A DNA stretch of 64,000 nt from Rhynchospora pubera (lineage: Eukaryota > Streptophyta > Magnoliopsida > Poales > Cyperaceae). Shown here piece by piece: positions 36,591 through 46,931 of this stretch. The DNA is taken from positions 125,726,752 to 125,790,751 of the forward strand of contig CM051462.1 in assembly GCA_028095005.1 (NCBI GenBank), written 5' to 3'. A program made the position numbers and the translations under genes. The notes beneath the pieces were generated by a model. It saw only the letters and a program-made list of their open reading frames with translations. It was not told the origin of the DNA and did not search any database. The stretch's first letter is position 1, and each line of letters starts with the position of its first letter.

Positions 36591-38190
36591 TTTTCTTGCT
36601 TTAGAATTATACCCTATTTTACTCAAATTTGTATCGCAAGCGCATGATAGTCGTCTAAGTATTTAGGGGTCGAACCACAAGGACGGATGTTTGATAACCA
36701 AGTTTCAATTTTATTTAATCTACTAAACTAGAAATTTGCAGGATTATGTAGGTTGGTCTCAAGATTAACAACTAAATTAAATCAATATTAAATAAAACAG
36801 ATTGCAGTAAAAAGTAGATTAATTGGCTAATTAGAAGTTAGGGGCTTAAGGCATGCTGATTCTTTCAGTTTATTCCAGTCCCAGCGGTCCGCTGACTTTC
36901 GTAGCGGCCCGCTGAAGTGGACTCAGGTCGCTTGACAGATCAGCTGGTCGCTGGCTACTTGGCGGGCATAGACCACCTCGCTGGTTCACTCAGCGGCCCG
37001 CTGGTGTCGAGCTGAGACTATTACTTAGTTGATTTAAACGTTGTTTTGTGTATAGAGTTGGGTTATTGTTGAAGATCTACAGATCAAACTCTCGTTTTAG
37101 GTCTGGGGTTCAATTCAACTAACTTCAAATCTATCAAGTAGATCTAAACTTCAACTTTCGTTTCGTGGTCTATTTTCTACGGGTTTATACCTTTCTAACC
37201 TATGAATTCTTAAGCTTTCGCTATTAGAAAAGACTTGTAACTCTCGTTAGTTAGTCTTGGTTCAATCTTTCGATTATAAACCTTCAAGTTGATACAATTG
37301 ATGTTAAATACTTAGAGTAGTTTGGACTTAACTATCTAACTAATCAAGCAAGGCCTATACTTGATGGATACGAGCAAACTAACCTAAGTAATTTAATTTC
37401 AATCAGATAGGCAATTGAAGAAAGGAAATAAAACACAACATGCAACTAAGAAATCAACTAAAATAACAATATCAATTCATAAACTTAAAGGTTCACTGCC
37501 ATGGCCCCTAAAAAGGTATCTACTCGCGATCATACATCAAACAAATCATCCAAGTATCAAAGAGAAAAGAAAACATAAGAAAGAAATAAAGTTACAACAG
37601 AAAAGCAACTCGATCACTTTCTTTCTGTCTTCTGCTACTCGACAGCGGCTCGCAGGTAGCTGTAGCGACCCGCTGGACCTATGCAGAACCATTCTCCTTT
37701 CGCCCAGAATAACTCCTCTCAATTGCCGACCCCTCTGTCTTCAACGCTTCCTCCTTTTATAACATGCATTGGCGGTTCTCTCAAGGTGGAGGTCGTGCAA
37801 GTAGAGGCTCTAAATTTGACGTAGACGGTTGTGGAGGAGATAGTAGATTTGGCTGGCTATTTTTGTCTATCGGTTAACATCTTCCAGCGGCCCGCTGCCA
37901 AGTCTAGCGACCCGCTGAAGTCTCCTATATCGCCAGTCAACATCTGCTACCTGCTGCCTCTCTGTGGGTCGCTGGAGAGATCTGTGGGTCGCAGATCCAG
38001 TCTGAAATCGCTCCAAATGTCGTGTCGAGTAGCCATATCGCGTAGATCCTATACAAAATGAAGAAACCATGGCAGTACCTAGCTTCTAACCTAAATTAGC
38101 AATTAAACATTAGAAAAAGCATATAAAATCAAGAAATTAAGACCTATAAATGGTTGAAATACTAGGTATGAAAACCATTTATCATTATTT
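36591..38190. repeat. Unclassified repeat-like block with CAGCGGCCCGCTG palindromes
   Basis: A 1.6 kb block of different composition from its surroundings. It starts with a stretch containing TATCGCAAGCGCATGATAG and GGGGTCGAACCACAAGGACG. It holds at least six perfect or near-perfect CAGCGGNCCGCTG palindromes (36882, 36903, 36991, 37663, 37885, 37906) with further single GGGTCGCTGG half-sites. No convincing ORF, LTR pair or TSD was found. Confidence 0.5.
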
Positions 38191-39236
38191 CTCTTTGGTT
38201 ATTGACAGTGGCAGATTTTTTCTATTTCAGAATTTGATATGGAAGAAGCGTTTGGAGCGCAGTTAGTCCTTTATTTCTTTGTTGCTTAGAGGGAGAGGTA
38301 GCTGAGAAGTGAGAAGTAATACTGGGTTACTTGCAATGGAGAGAATAACCGCCAGTATTGATCAGAAGTGATTTTATTCATGATGGTGATCAAGGCGTCT
38401 TTGTCAAAGCCACTCCATGTATACCAGTGCCCTCCTACCGCTCCTGCATGAAACTGGTGACAAGTGACACATCTGATACAGAAATCATAGGTTGCCCACA
38501 TCTATGCTATGAAAGAATGATTGCTATTTTTATTTAGTTCTCCTAATAGGTTGAGAATTCATTGTGCCTGAAGCAACCTTTGTGTTTGCTGACATGCATG
38601 TTAGAAAGCATATGCACTGACATGACACTACAGTGGGTTAATCTTTTCATAATTGAGACTGCCTTCATTTTGTTGCTGGTCAGTCTTTAAAAGTAGGTAG
38701 TTCTATTGTGGTTGTAATATTTTGTGTTTTCCTAAGTAAACTTTTCTGTTCCGACTTGAGTGGTTTCAGTTACTGTATATATATTTCTTTGGTTTTGCAA
38801 GGATAGTGATTTTCATGAAATTCAATTTGATGTAACAAGTTATTTCACTTTTTCCTATCCAAAAATCTCCATTCTTCTATATCCAACATGAAGCATTTTA
38901 TGCCATCTATGTACTACCACAAATTAAGATGATAATTAAGATCATAATTCTGACACTAAGAAAAATTATAATTACATGTCAACCTTAAGACAGTCCTTCA
39001 TCGCACGAAGCGCGTAACAACAGCTAGTAACTAACAATCCTATAGTTGTTTTGCTAAATACTAGTGATAAATAGCAGGGTGACAAGTGAACTACTGTAAC
39101 CGCAATTGAAAAAAAAAATCCAGTAATAAAGTCTAACACAACCCCGTGAAGCCTCAACGTGACCAAATAAACTAGGGATCTATATCCTGTGCCGCACAGC
39201 ATGGTGCAACACACCCATTCCAACCGTTCTATCTAT
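38191..39236. other. Unassigned left flank of CACTA-2
   Basis: No recognised gene. A splice-like segment at 38230-38255 reads EFDMEEAFGAQ after an AG, possibly part of the same eroded gene as 34701-36590. The last three bases (TAT, 39234-39236) are the CACTA-2 target duplication. Confidence 0.35.
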
Positions 39237-39249
39237 CACTACGGGAAAA

Positions 39250-39625
39250 AGGACCTTCTGTAACGGCACTTCTGTAACGGTTTTTGAAATAACCGTTACA
39301 GAATAGTGAGGCATTAGGCGGGAAAATTGGCGCCACAAATCTGTAACGGTTATTATGAAACAACCGTAATAACATTTCCGTCATGGTCAGGAAAAAAAAT
39401 GCATGAAGCTTCTGTAACGGTTGCTGGATAATAACCGTTACAGATTTTTTATATTCTGTAACGGTTATTATCCAGCAACCGTTACAGAAAAGAAAAAAGA
39501 AATATATAAATATCAACCATCTTTTGTAACGGTTATTAGTAAATAACCGTTACAGTAGGTTAACGTTTTTTTTTTATTTTTTATTGATTCTGAAACGGTT
39601 ATTTTTAATAACCGTTACAGAAAAG
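39250..39625. repeat. Left subterminal palindromic repeats of CACTA-2
   Basis: About six imperfect palindromes of the form CTGTAACGGTTATT-N-AATAACCGTTACAG, for example at 39267-39302, 39414-39446, 39456-39488, 39526-39556 and 39589-39619. Such motifs are the usual binding sites of the TNPA-type protein. Confidence 0.92.
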
Positions 39626-40140
39626 TTCTGTATTTAATTAGGTCTTCTTCCCATCCCAACAAACTCACAGCTAGCGCCGCACTTAACTCTTTTCTGATCT
39701 TCTCATTTATTGCGATTTGTGGTGTCCTACTTCACTCCAAAAAAATAGCAAAAATTTTCTAAAAATTCTGAAAAATAATAATTAGAAAGAGAATAAGAAG
39801 GAGAGCAGATTTAAGATAAAAAAATTAATTTTGAACCGTATTTTTTATTTTTACATTTTTTTCTTATTTATTTCGATTTTTTCATTAATTCATGGTTATT
39901 TTTGTTTTTTTATATATTTTAAGATCTCATTGAATAGGAGAAGATCTTACATCGGCCGGATAAGTCGCACGATTCAACGGATCGGAAGTCACACGATTGA
40001 AAGTATATATTTTCATGAACTTCTTTTTTTTTAAATTATTTGCATTTGGTTAATAATTTGCATATATATATAGGCATGGATTTTGTATTGTCATATAGGA
40101 ACCAAATACCGGAACTCAACTGAATTTAGGTCATTGCCCG

Positions 40141-40196
40141 TCCGAGATTAATCCATTAGGGATTAATCTCGGATAGTACTCCCGGTCGGGAGTACT
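40141..40196 (+). other. Short hairpins in the transposase leader
   Basis: Two adjacent perfect hairpins: CCGAGATTAATCC...GGATTAATCTCGG and AGTACTCCCG...CGGGAGTACT. They lie upstream of the transposase start codon and next to the larger foldback at 40196-40430. Confidence 0.75.
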
Positions 40197-40430
40197 GCTC
40201 TTTGGTTACGATCTGTCTCATTTAGGACAGCGAGTTGTACGTTAGATGCAATGTGTTGTCTGAGAAAAATTCGGCGGCATTTCCCTTGTGTTCCCACGGA
40301 TATGTACGCACGAGCAATCGTGTGTTGGCGTATTCAGGGAACATAAGGGGAAATGCTGCCGAATTTTTCTCAGATAGCACATTGCATCTAACGTACGCTC
40401 GCTAATGAGACAGAGTATCCAAAGAGCGGG
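40196..40430 (+). repeat. Near-perfect foldback upstream of TNP2-type gene
   Basis: Arms of about 100 bp pair almost throughout. GCTCTTTGGTTACGATCTGT and GTACGTTAGATGCAATGTG on the left face their complements (ACATTGCATCTAACGTAC, then ATCCAAAGAGC) on the right, around a loop near 40300-40335. It sits 80 bp before the transposase ATG, so it would form a strong hairpin in the RNA leader if transcription starts upstream. Confidence 0.85.
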
Positions 40431-40511
40431 CTAGGATGGTGACCGGTCCGAAAACCTAATATGACAAATTGGTCCGAAACCCTAATAATTTGCATAAATT
40501 TTATTGTTCAG

Positions 40512-43500
40512 ATGAATCGGACGTGGATGTACTCAAGTAATCGATGCTCGTCTACATTTTTGAGAGGACTTGAAGAATTTATGGTTTGTGCTAAAGAGAA
40601 TTTGAAAATGAAAGAAGATGATAAAATGTATTGTCCTTGTCGTGTTTGTCAGAATTTGTTGAAGTGGTCTAATTTTGAAGAAGTGAAGGCTCATTTGATT
40701 ATAAATGGATTTCAACCAGATTATAGTCGGTGGACACTCCATGGGGAGAATGGGGGGGATAGTACTAGCACAAATGTATTGGATTCTGTGTATGAGGAAG
40801 AAAATGTATCATTGGATGATGAAATTGATGATGAAATTGATGATGTCAATGTATTTGATGATGAGAATGTAGATGATGATAGAAATGTAGATAACTCAGA
40901 ATTTAATGCCGATTTAGATGAAATTGTGAACAATGTGGATGAAAATTTTGTTGATAATGTTGAAATTTTTGGTATGTTACATGAAGAAGATAAAATAGCT
41001 TTATATCCTGGTTGTGAATTGTCAAAACTTAATGCTGTTTTCAAACTGTTCAATCTTAAAGCCAAAAATGGATGGAGTGATGCAAGTTCCACATCTTTGC
41101 TCAACCTATTACATAAAGAATTTCTTCCAAAAGATAACCAGTTGCCAGATTCAATTTATAAGGCTAAAAAGATGTTATGTCCTTTAAAAATTGGAGTTGA
41201 GAGAATTCATGCATGTCCAAATGACTGCATATTATTCCGGAATGAGTACGGAGACTTACATAAATGTCCAAAGTGTAATGCGTCACGGTATAAACCGAGG
41301 GACGATCAAATTGAAGATGAAGGTAGTAAGGGACCAGCTGCAAAAGTGGTGTTTTATCTACCAATAATACCAAGATTCCAGCGGCTTTTCTCTAACGCGA
41401 AGGATGCCAAATTGTTAAGATGGCACGCAGACTGCAGGAAAAAAGGCGATGGCATGCTCAGACACCCAGCAGACTCTCCAGATTGGATAAATATAGATAG
41501 GGAATTTGAAGATTTCGGCAGTGAACCTAGAAATTTGAGATTAGGTTTATGTACAGACGGAATGAATCCTTACGGCAACATGAGTAGCCGGCAGACTACG
41601 TGGCCGGTCTTGTTGTGTATTTACAATCTTCCTACCTGGCTATGCATGAAAAGGAGATACATGATGATGCCCTTGTTGATTTCTGGTCCCAAGCAACCAG
41701 GTAATGATATAGATGTGTACTTGGCTCCATTAATAGATGACCTTGGTGAATTGTGGCAGAATGGAGTGAAAATATATGATGCACACTCTAGAAGTGAGTT
41801 TAACCTCCGTGCCATGATATTTTGCACAATTAATGATTTTCCTGCATACGGAAACCTGTCAGGGTATAGGAATAAAGGAGCGAAAGCGTGTCCTATTTGC
41901 ATGGAAAACACCCATTCTGTGTACCTGAAAAACTCCAGAAAAAATATTTACTTGGGACACCGGAGGTTTATTAAGAACCGCAACCACCCTTACCGTCGAG
42001 ACAAGGAAAGGTTTGACGGTACTGTAGAAAAAGACAAGGCCCCAATACCGTTATCCGGTTCAGGGGTGTATCGACAGGTGAAGGACATTAATGTAAAATT
42101 TGGTAAGAAATTTGCAAATGAGATACCCAAGGGGATATGGAAGAAGAAGTCTATATTCTGGAATCTTGAATATTGGCAGAGTTTGGAGATTAGACATTGC
42201 TTAGATGCGATGCACATAATAAAGAACATATGTGAAGCTTTGATCGGTTGCATGTTGGAAATTCAAGGGAAAACTAAAGATGGCGTAAATGCGAGGAAGG
42301 ACATGGTTGAAATGGGGATCCGGCAAGAACTAGCGGCACAAGATAAGGGAAAAAGCCGAACTTGGCTGCCTGCAGCACAATTTAATTTATCAAAGCAAGA
42401 GAAAAAAAGCTTATTAGAATGCCTGAAATCTATTAAGGTTCCTACTGGTTATTCCTCGAATATATCAAGAAAGGTTTCTATTAAGGACAACAAATTACTT
42501 GGTATGAAGTCACATGATTATCACGTCCTACTGACCCAGTTACTTCCGGTCGCAATTCGAGGAATTCTAAGGGAAGAAGTGAGGAAAACCATCACTAAGT
42601 TGTATTTTTTCTTTAATTCCATTTGCTCTAAAGTGATTGATCCGAATAGTTTGGACAAGTTACAAGAAGGTGTTGTACTAACCCTATGTGAGCTGGAAAT
42701 GTACTTTCCGCCATCGTTTTTTGACTTCATGGTGCATTTGACCATTCATTTAGTTAGAAAGATAAAAATGTGTGGTCCTATATTTCTACGATACATGTAT
42801 CCTTTCGAAAGAGCCATGGGTCAATTGAAGGGGCTTGTTCGTAGCCGATCTAAACCAGAAGGAAGCATAGTGGAAGGATATGTGGCCGAGGAGGTTATTG
42901 AGTACTACACCGATTATTTGCAGGATGTACAACCAATCGGTCTTCCAAAGTCTCGACATGAGGGTAGACTTGAAGGAAAAAGTTATACATTAACTTCCAA
43001 TGTTCACCTTATTTAGCACAAATGTTCACTTAAAGCACAATATTTGTTCACCTTATTTTGGCACAAATGTTCACCTAATTTAGCACATTTGTTCACCTTA
43101 TTTAGCACAAATGTTCACTTAAAGCATAATATTTGTTCACCTTATTTTGGCACAAATGTACACCTAATTTAGCACATTTGTTCACCTTATTTAGCACAAA
43201 TGTTCACCTAATTTAGCACATTTGTTCACCTTATTTAGCACAAATGTTCACCTAATTTAGCACATTTGTTCACCTTATTTAACACAAATGTTCACCTAAT
43301 TTAGCACATTTGTTCACCTTATTTAGCACAAATGTTCACTTAAAGCACAATATTTGTTCACCTTATTTAGCACAAATGTTCACCTTTCAGGTACAATTGG
43401 AGCTAGTACTCATATACCGGATCTTGCAATGAGAACCAAAGCACATATGAAAGTTCTCCAACATCTTGCTATTGTGGCGCCTTACATCAATGAACATCTA

Positions 43501-44335
43501 ATCGAGTTACGTGAACAATACCCTTCTTACACCGAAAACTTGATTACCATAGAGCATGAAATAAAATTTGTCCAATGGCTAGAAGATAAAGTACAGTCCC
43601 AGTTGAAAGAATGAACAGAGGTCGATGAAACCGTGAAATGGTTATCAAGACGTCCTGATTCCGTGGTCGAGACATACCAAGGGTATGACTTGAATGGATT
43701 TACCTGGTACACAAGGAAACAGGATGGTAAAAGTTCCGTGCAAAATAGTGGAGTCACTGTTGTAGCTTTATCTAGTGATAATGTTAGGCCGGCTACTTAT
43801 TATGGGTGGATCGAGGAGATTTGGGAATTAGATTACCTGAAATTTAAGATACCCTTATTCAAGTGTGCATGGATCGACAACGGTCACGGTGGAATTAAAA
43901 AAGACAAGATGGGGTTTATAACTGTTGACTTCAATAAAAGGGCTTATCGAGACGATCCCTTTATACTTGCAAATAAGCAAGCAATGCAAGTTTTTTACAT
44001 TCAAGATCCGGCGGATAAGAAAATACATGTTGTGCTTCAAGGTAAATGTTAATCTTATTTAAGTACAAATGTTCACCTTATTGAGTACAATGTTCACCTT
44101 ATTGAGTACAAATATTCATCTTATTTATTACTTGCCACTTTCAGGAAAAAGACGTATCGTCGGCGTTGGTGATGTCGTAGATGAAGAAGCATACGACCAC
44201 TTCGAGGAAATACCTCCTTTTTCTATCGGTATCGACGATACATCACAGCCAGTATCGATCAGTTGTAGGCGTACAGATAACACCGAAGGCGTGTGGGTCG
44301 ACACACGAAGGAAAAAAAAGAAAGTAGCTACATAA
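40512..44335 (+). pseudogene. TNP2/TNPD-type CACTA transposase gene with one in-frame TGA
   Basis: The transposase that cuts and joins CACTA ends. Three exons in consistent phase: 40512-42981, 43391-44041, 44145-44335 (1,103 codons before the terminal stop). MNRTWMY was chosen as start because it opens the conserved N-terminal domain; an AG directly precedes it. Domains: N-terminal association domain with CPCRVC (residues 1-79), an acidic D/E-rich linker (about 85-150), the Transposase_21 core (about 290-490, with LGLCTDGMNPYGNMSSR near 344 and TINDFPAY near 439), a CPIC pair (460-463), a DUF4218-like domain (about 655-800) and a DUF4216-like domain (about 925-1010). A TGA at 43612-43614 (codon 898) lies between the last two. 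Upstream and downstream the frame continues cleanly, so this is probably one recent nonsense mutation, and a protein ending there would lack the DUF4216-like part. Confidence 0.88.
43001..43390. repeat. Minisatellite filling intron 1 of the transposase gene
   Basis: About 390 bp of tandem units alternating TTGTTCACCTTATTTAGCAC and AAATGTTCACCTAATTTAGC. The units end in TTTCAG, so the repeat itself supplies the polypyrimidine tract and acceptor of intron 1. A few related units (GTTCACCTTATTGAGTAC) also lie in intron 2 (44042-44144). Confidence 0.9.
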
Positions 44336-44649
44336 TAACATGTGAGTTACAAAAACTAATATAAATTATTCTTAACATATATGTGCTAAATTGTTATATA
44401 TATTAATAGTTTTATTTTTATTTTTTTTTTTGCAGGTCATTAATTGGTGAAATTTAACATATATGTGCTAATTTATGAGCAAATTTATTTTTAATTTTTG
44501 TTTAACATTCTAAATTGTTGAACTTATTATTTAACATATCAAAATTATTATTTGTTCTACTTAAAATTGTTCTAAAATTGTTCTAAATTAAAGTTTAAAA
44601 TTGTTGAACAGAAGGCTTACGAAAACAAACAAAAAGCAAAAAAAAAAAT

Positions 44650-44930
44650 TAAATTAATCTGTAACGGTTACTAGCTAATAACCGTTACAGAAGAGTTAAA
44701 TATGTAACGGTTATTAGCTAATAACCGTTACAGACTGTCATATATATTAAAAACGTTTGATCTTCTGTAACGGTTACTAGCTAATAACCGTTACAGACGG
44801 TCATATATATTAAAAACGTTTGATCTTCTGTAACGGTTATTAGCTAATAACCGTTACAGAAGATCATATATATTAAAAACGTTTGATCTTCTGTAACGGT
44901 TACTAGCTAATAACCGTTACAGAAGATCAA
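44650..44930. repeat. Internal array of subterminal-type palindromes
   Basis: Five copies of the CTGTAACGGTTA...TAACCGTTACAG palindrome, spaced by GATCATATATATT/AAAAACGTTTGATC-type linkers, lie in the middle of CACTA-2 between the two transcription units. They resemble the sequence of both element ends. They could be binding sites that control the second gene, or a relic of the fusion of two elements. Confidence 0.9.
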
Positions 44931-44939
44931 ACGTTTTTT

Positions 44940-45335
44940 TAATATACACCCTCTAGCCGCTGTTTCGTCACTTCTTTCCAAACTCGAAAACACTCTCAAG
45001 CTCTCGCTGTCTCTCCAAACCCTAGATCTCAAGCACTCGCTGTCTCTCAAGCACTCGTTGTCTCTCTCAAGCACTCGCTGTCTCTCAAGCACTCGCTGTC
45101 TCTCTCAAGCACTCGCTGTCTCTCTCAAACACTCGCCTCTTCCTCTCCCTCTCAGGTAATCCCTCTTCCCTCTCCCTCTCTGTCCCCCTCCCTCTCTGTC
45201 CCCTCTTCCTCTCTCCCTCACTGACTCCCCTCTTCCTCTCTGTCCCCTCTCCCTCTCTGTTTCCTTACAGATCTCTGCTCTCTCAACTCCGACAGCCACC
45301 TTTCCCTCTCTGCCCCCGACAGCACTCTCTCGAAG
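44940..45335 (+). repeat. Pyrimidine-rich leader with tandem repeats
   Basis: Four to five copies of TCAAGCACTCGCTGTCTCTC (45000-45130), then a CCTCTCCCTCTCTGTCCC-type low-complexity run. Donor-like CTCAGGTAATCC (about 45155) and GAAGGTAAACC (about 45333) suggest 5' untranslated exons of the downstream unit. No coding is seen. Confidence 0.7.
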
Positions 45336-45344
45336 GTAAACCTC

Positions 45345-45665
45345 CTTTCTCTGAAATTTTAATTTGGGGCTGTTTTGCTTAATTTGGGGCTGTTTTGCTT
45401 AATTAGGGACTGAAATGCTTAATTTGAGGCTGTTTTTGGGGCTGTTTTGCTTAATTAGGGACTGAAATGCTTAATTTGGGGCTGTTTTTGGGGCTGTTTT
45501 GCTTAATTAGGGACTGAAATGCTTAATTTGGGGCTGTTTTGCTTAATTAGGGACTGAAATGCTTAATTTGGGGCTGTTTTTGGGGCTATTTTGCTTAATT
45601 AGGGACTGAAATGCTTAATTTGGGGCTGTTTTTGGGACTGTTTTGCATAATTTTAATTGTTTTAG
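45345..45665. repeat. Tandem repeat, about 40-55 bp unit
   Basis: Six or more units combining GGGGCTGTTTTGCTTAATTA and GGGACTGAAATGCTTAATTT in varying lengths, between the pyrimidine-rich leader and the first small ORF. Probably a 5' intron. Confidence 0.9.
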
Positions 45666-45898
45666 GGACTATTTTGCAAATAGTAGGGACAGAATTGTGA
45701 ATATGCAAAATGCTTAATAGGGACAGAAATGTTTATTAGAATTTATTATTAGAAATGTTTAATAGAATTGATTAATGGAATTGATTATTACAATTGATTA
45801 ATTATGATTAAATTAATTATTAGAATTGAATCAAATTATTAGAATTGATTAATTATGATTAAATTAATTATTAGAATTGAATCAAATTATTAGAATAA

Positions 45899-46204
45899 AT
45901 GGACAAAGCCGAAGGTAGCAATCCTAAGGTGAATAAGGGAAAAACTGCGACAAAGGACAAGAAAAATAAAGATGTGACCAAGAAGGAGACGGAGACAAAG
46001 CCGGATACCAAGCCGGAGTTCGATGTCACTCGTCAGAGATATGTGCCTCAGTGGATGCGAGATAACCCTCTACCTAGGCGGTCTGTATCTGCTGTGAAGC
46101 GCTATCCAGTTGGTTGCGGACGAACAACTGCAGATGGGGAGGAGGGACCAGAGGAGGTGCCAGAGGAGGTGCCAGAGGAGATAGTGGAGGAAGAGAAGGA
46201 GTGA
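45899..46204 (+). CDS. Small basic-to-acidic CACTA-2 protein, ORF A
   Basis: 101 residues: a lysine-rich N-terminus (MDKAEGSNPKVNKGK), then SVSAVKRYPVGCGR near residues 62-75 and a glutamate-rich tail with PEEVPEEVPEE. The middle motif recalls the RDFPPGCG-type stretch of plant SUVH-type methyltransferases and some transposon ORFs; this comparison is from memory and unchecked. The first ten residues resemble those of the next small ORF, so the two may be ancient duplicates. It could be a separate gene or a 5' exon of the larger unit; the sequence does not decide. Confidence 0.5.
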   Translation: MDKAEGSNPKVNKGKTATKDKKNKDVTKKETETKPDTKPEFDVTRQRYVPQWMRDNPLPRRSVSAVKRYPVGCGRTTADGEEGPEEVPEEVPEEIVEEEKE

Positions 46205-46406
46205 AATTAGGGTTTAATAATTATCTATGCTATTTTGTATGAACATTGCTAAATGTGTAATTTTTGAACCTTAGGCTATTATCTATTTATCTAAATTATT
46301 GTCTATGATGTGTGAACCTTAATTTGTGTAAGAATTGATGTTTTATCTATGTTTTAATTATTATCTCAATTATTTTGTAAGAATTTATTATCTCAATTAG
46401 GTAGTA

Positions 46407-46691
46407 ATGGAGAAAGGTGAAGGAAACAATTCAAAGGGAAAAAAGCCGATCGAACGAGTGTACGTTAGGCACAAAATTCGTGCCAATCCATCCTCTCAAA
46501 ATCAAACGAACCAAAACCAAGCCTCTCAAAACCAGGGGCAACCGAGCCTCTCAAAATATGAACAACATGCAATTTTTTTCAAGCTTTTGATTGACAAGCT
46601 TGTGGCACCGTACACAGAATGGAGAGAAGAAGTCATTGTTTTGTCGGATGATGATGATGAAGTCATTGTTTTGTCGGATGATGAAGACTAG
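46407..46691 (+). CDS. Small CACTA-2 protein with two SIM-type motifs, ORF B
   Basis: 94 residues. It begins MEKGEGNNSKGKK, like ORF A, then has an N/Q-rich stretch (NQTNQNQASQNQGQ), a short helical segment (ATP-independent, no motif) and a C-terminus with VIVLSDDDD followed by VIVLSDDED. Four hydrophobic residues followed by serine and acidic residues is the standard form of a SUMO-interacting motif, here in tandem. The downstream gene of the same element carries a Ulp1-like (SUMO protease family) domain, which makes the pairing notable. Function not shown; it may be part of the same transcript as 46932-50239. Confidence 0.55.
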   Translation: MEKGEGNNSKGKKPIERVYVRHKIRANPSSQNQTNQNQASQNQGQPSLSKYEQHAIFFKLLIDKLVAPYTEWREEVIVLSDDDDEVIVLSDDED

Positions 46692-46737
46692 TTTTAGGAT
46701 TTAGATTTATGTTTGGTTTAGTATTAGGGTTTCTTAT

Positions 46738-46885
46738 CCAACTGAATGTTTATGTTTATGTTAATGTATTTTGTTATTTGAGATTGAACTTGTCGTTTAA
46801 TGTTTATGTTTATGTTAATATATTTTGTTTATGTTGTTTATGTTTATGTTTATGTTTATGTTTGTTTATGTTTATGTTTATGTTA
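46738..46885. repeat. (TTTATG)n-type microsatellite
   Basis: Degenerate TTTATGTTTATG run between ORF B and the first exon of the 11-exon gene; non-coding. Confidence 0.85.
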
Positions 46886-46931
46886 ACTTGATTTGATTGC
46901 TTTCATTGTTGTTAATTATTTGTTAATAGAT

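Noticed and set aside
37415..37762. 115-codon plus-strand ORF
   Set aside because: Lies in the unclassified palindrome block, basic and low-complexity at the N-terminus, with no motif.
40721..41104. Minus-strand 127-codon serine-rich ORF inside the transposase gene
   Set aside because: It is the complement of the acidic GATGATGAA-rich linker of the transposase; serine/threonine richness is the expected shadow of that repeat.
43001..43390. Possible CRISPR-like array
   Set aside because: The units are contiguous tandem repeats without spacers, in a plant intron.
45105..45299. Minus-strand ORF rich in ERGRGE
   Set aside because: Complement of the pyrimidine-rich low-complexity leader; no domain.
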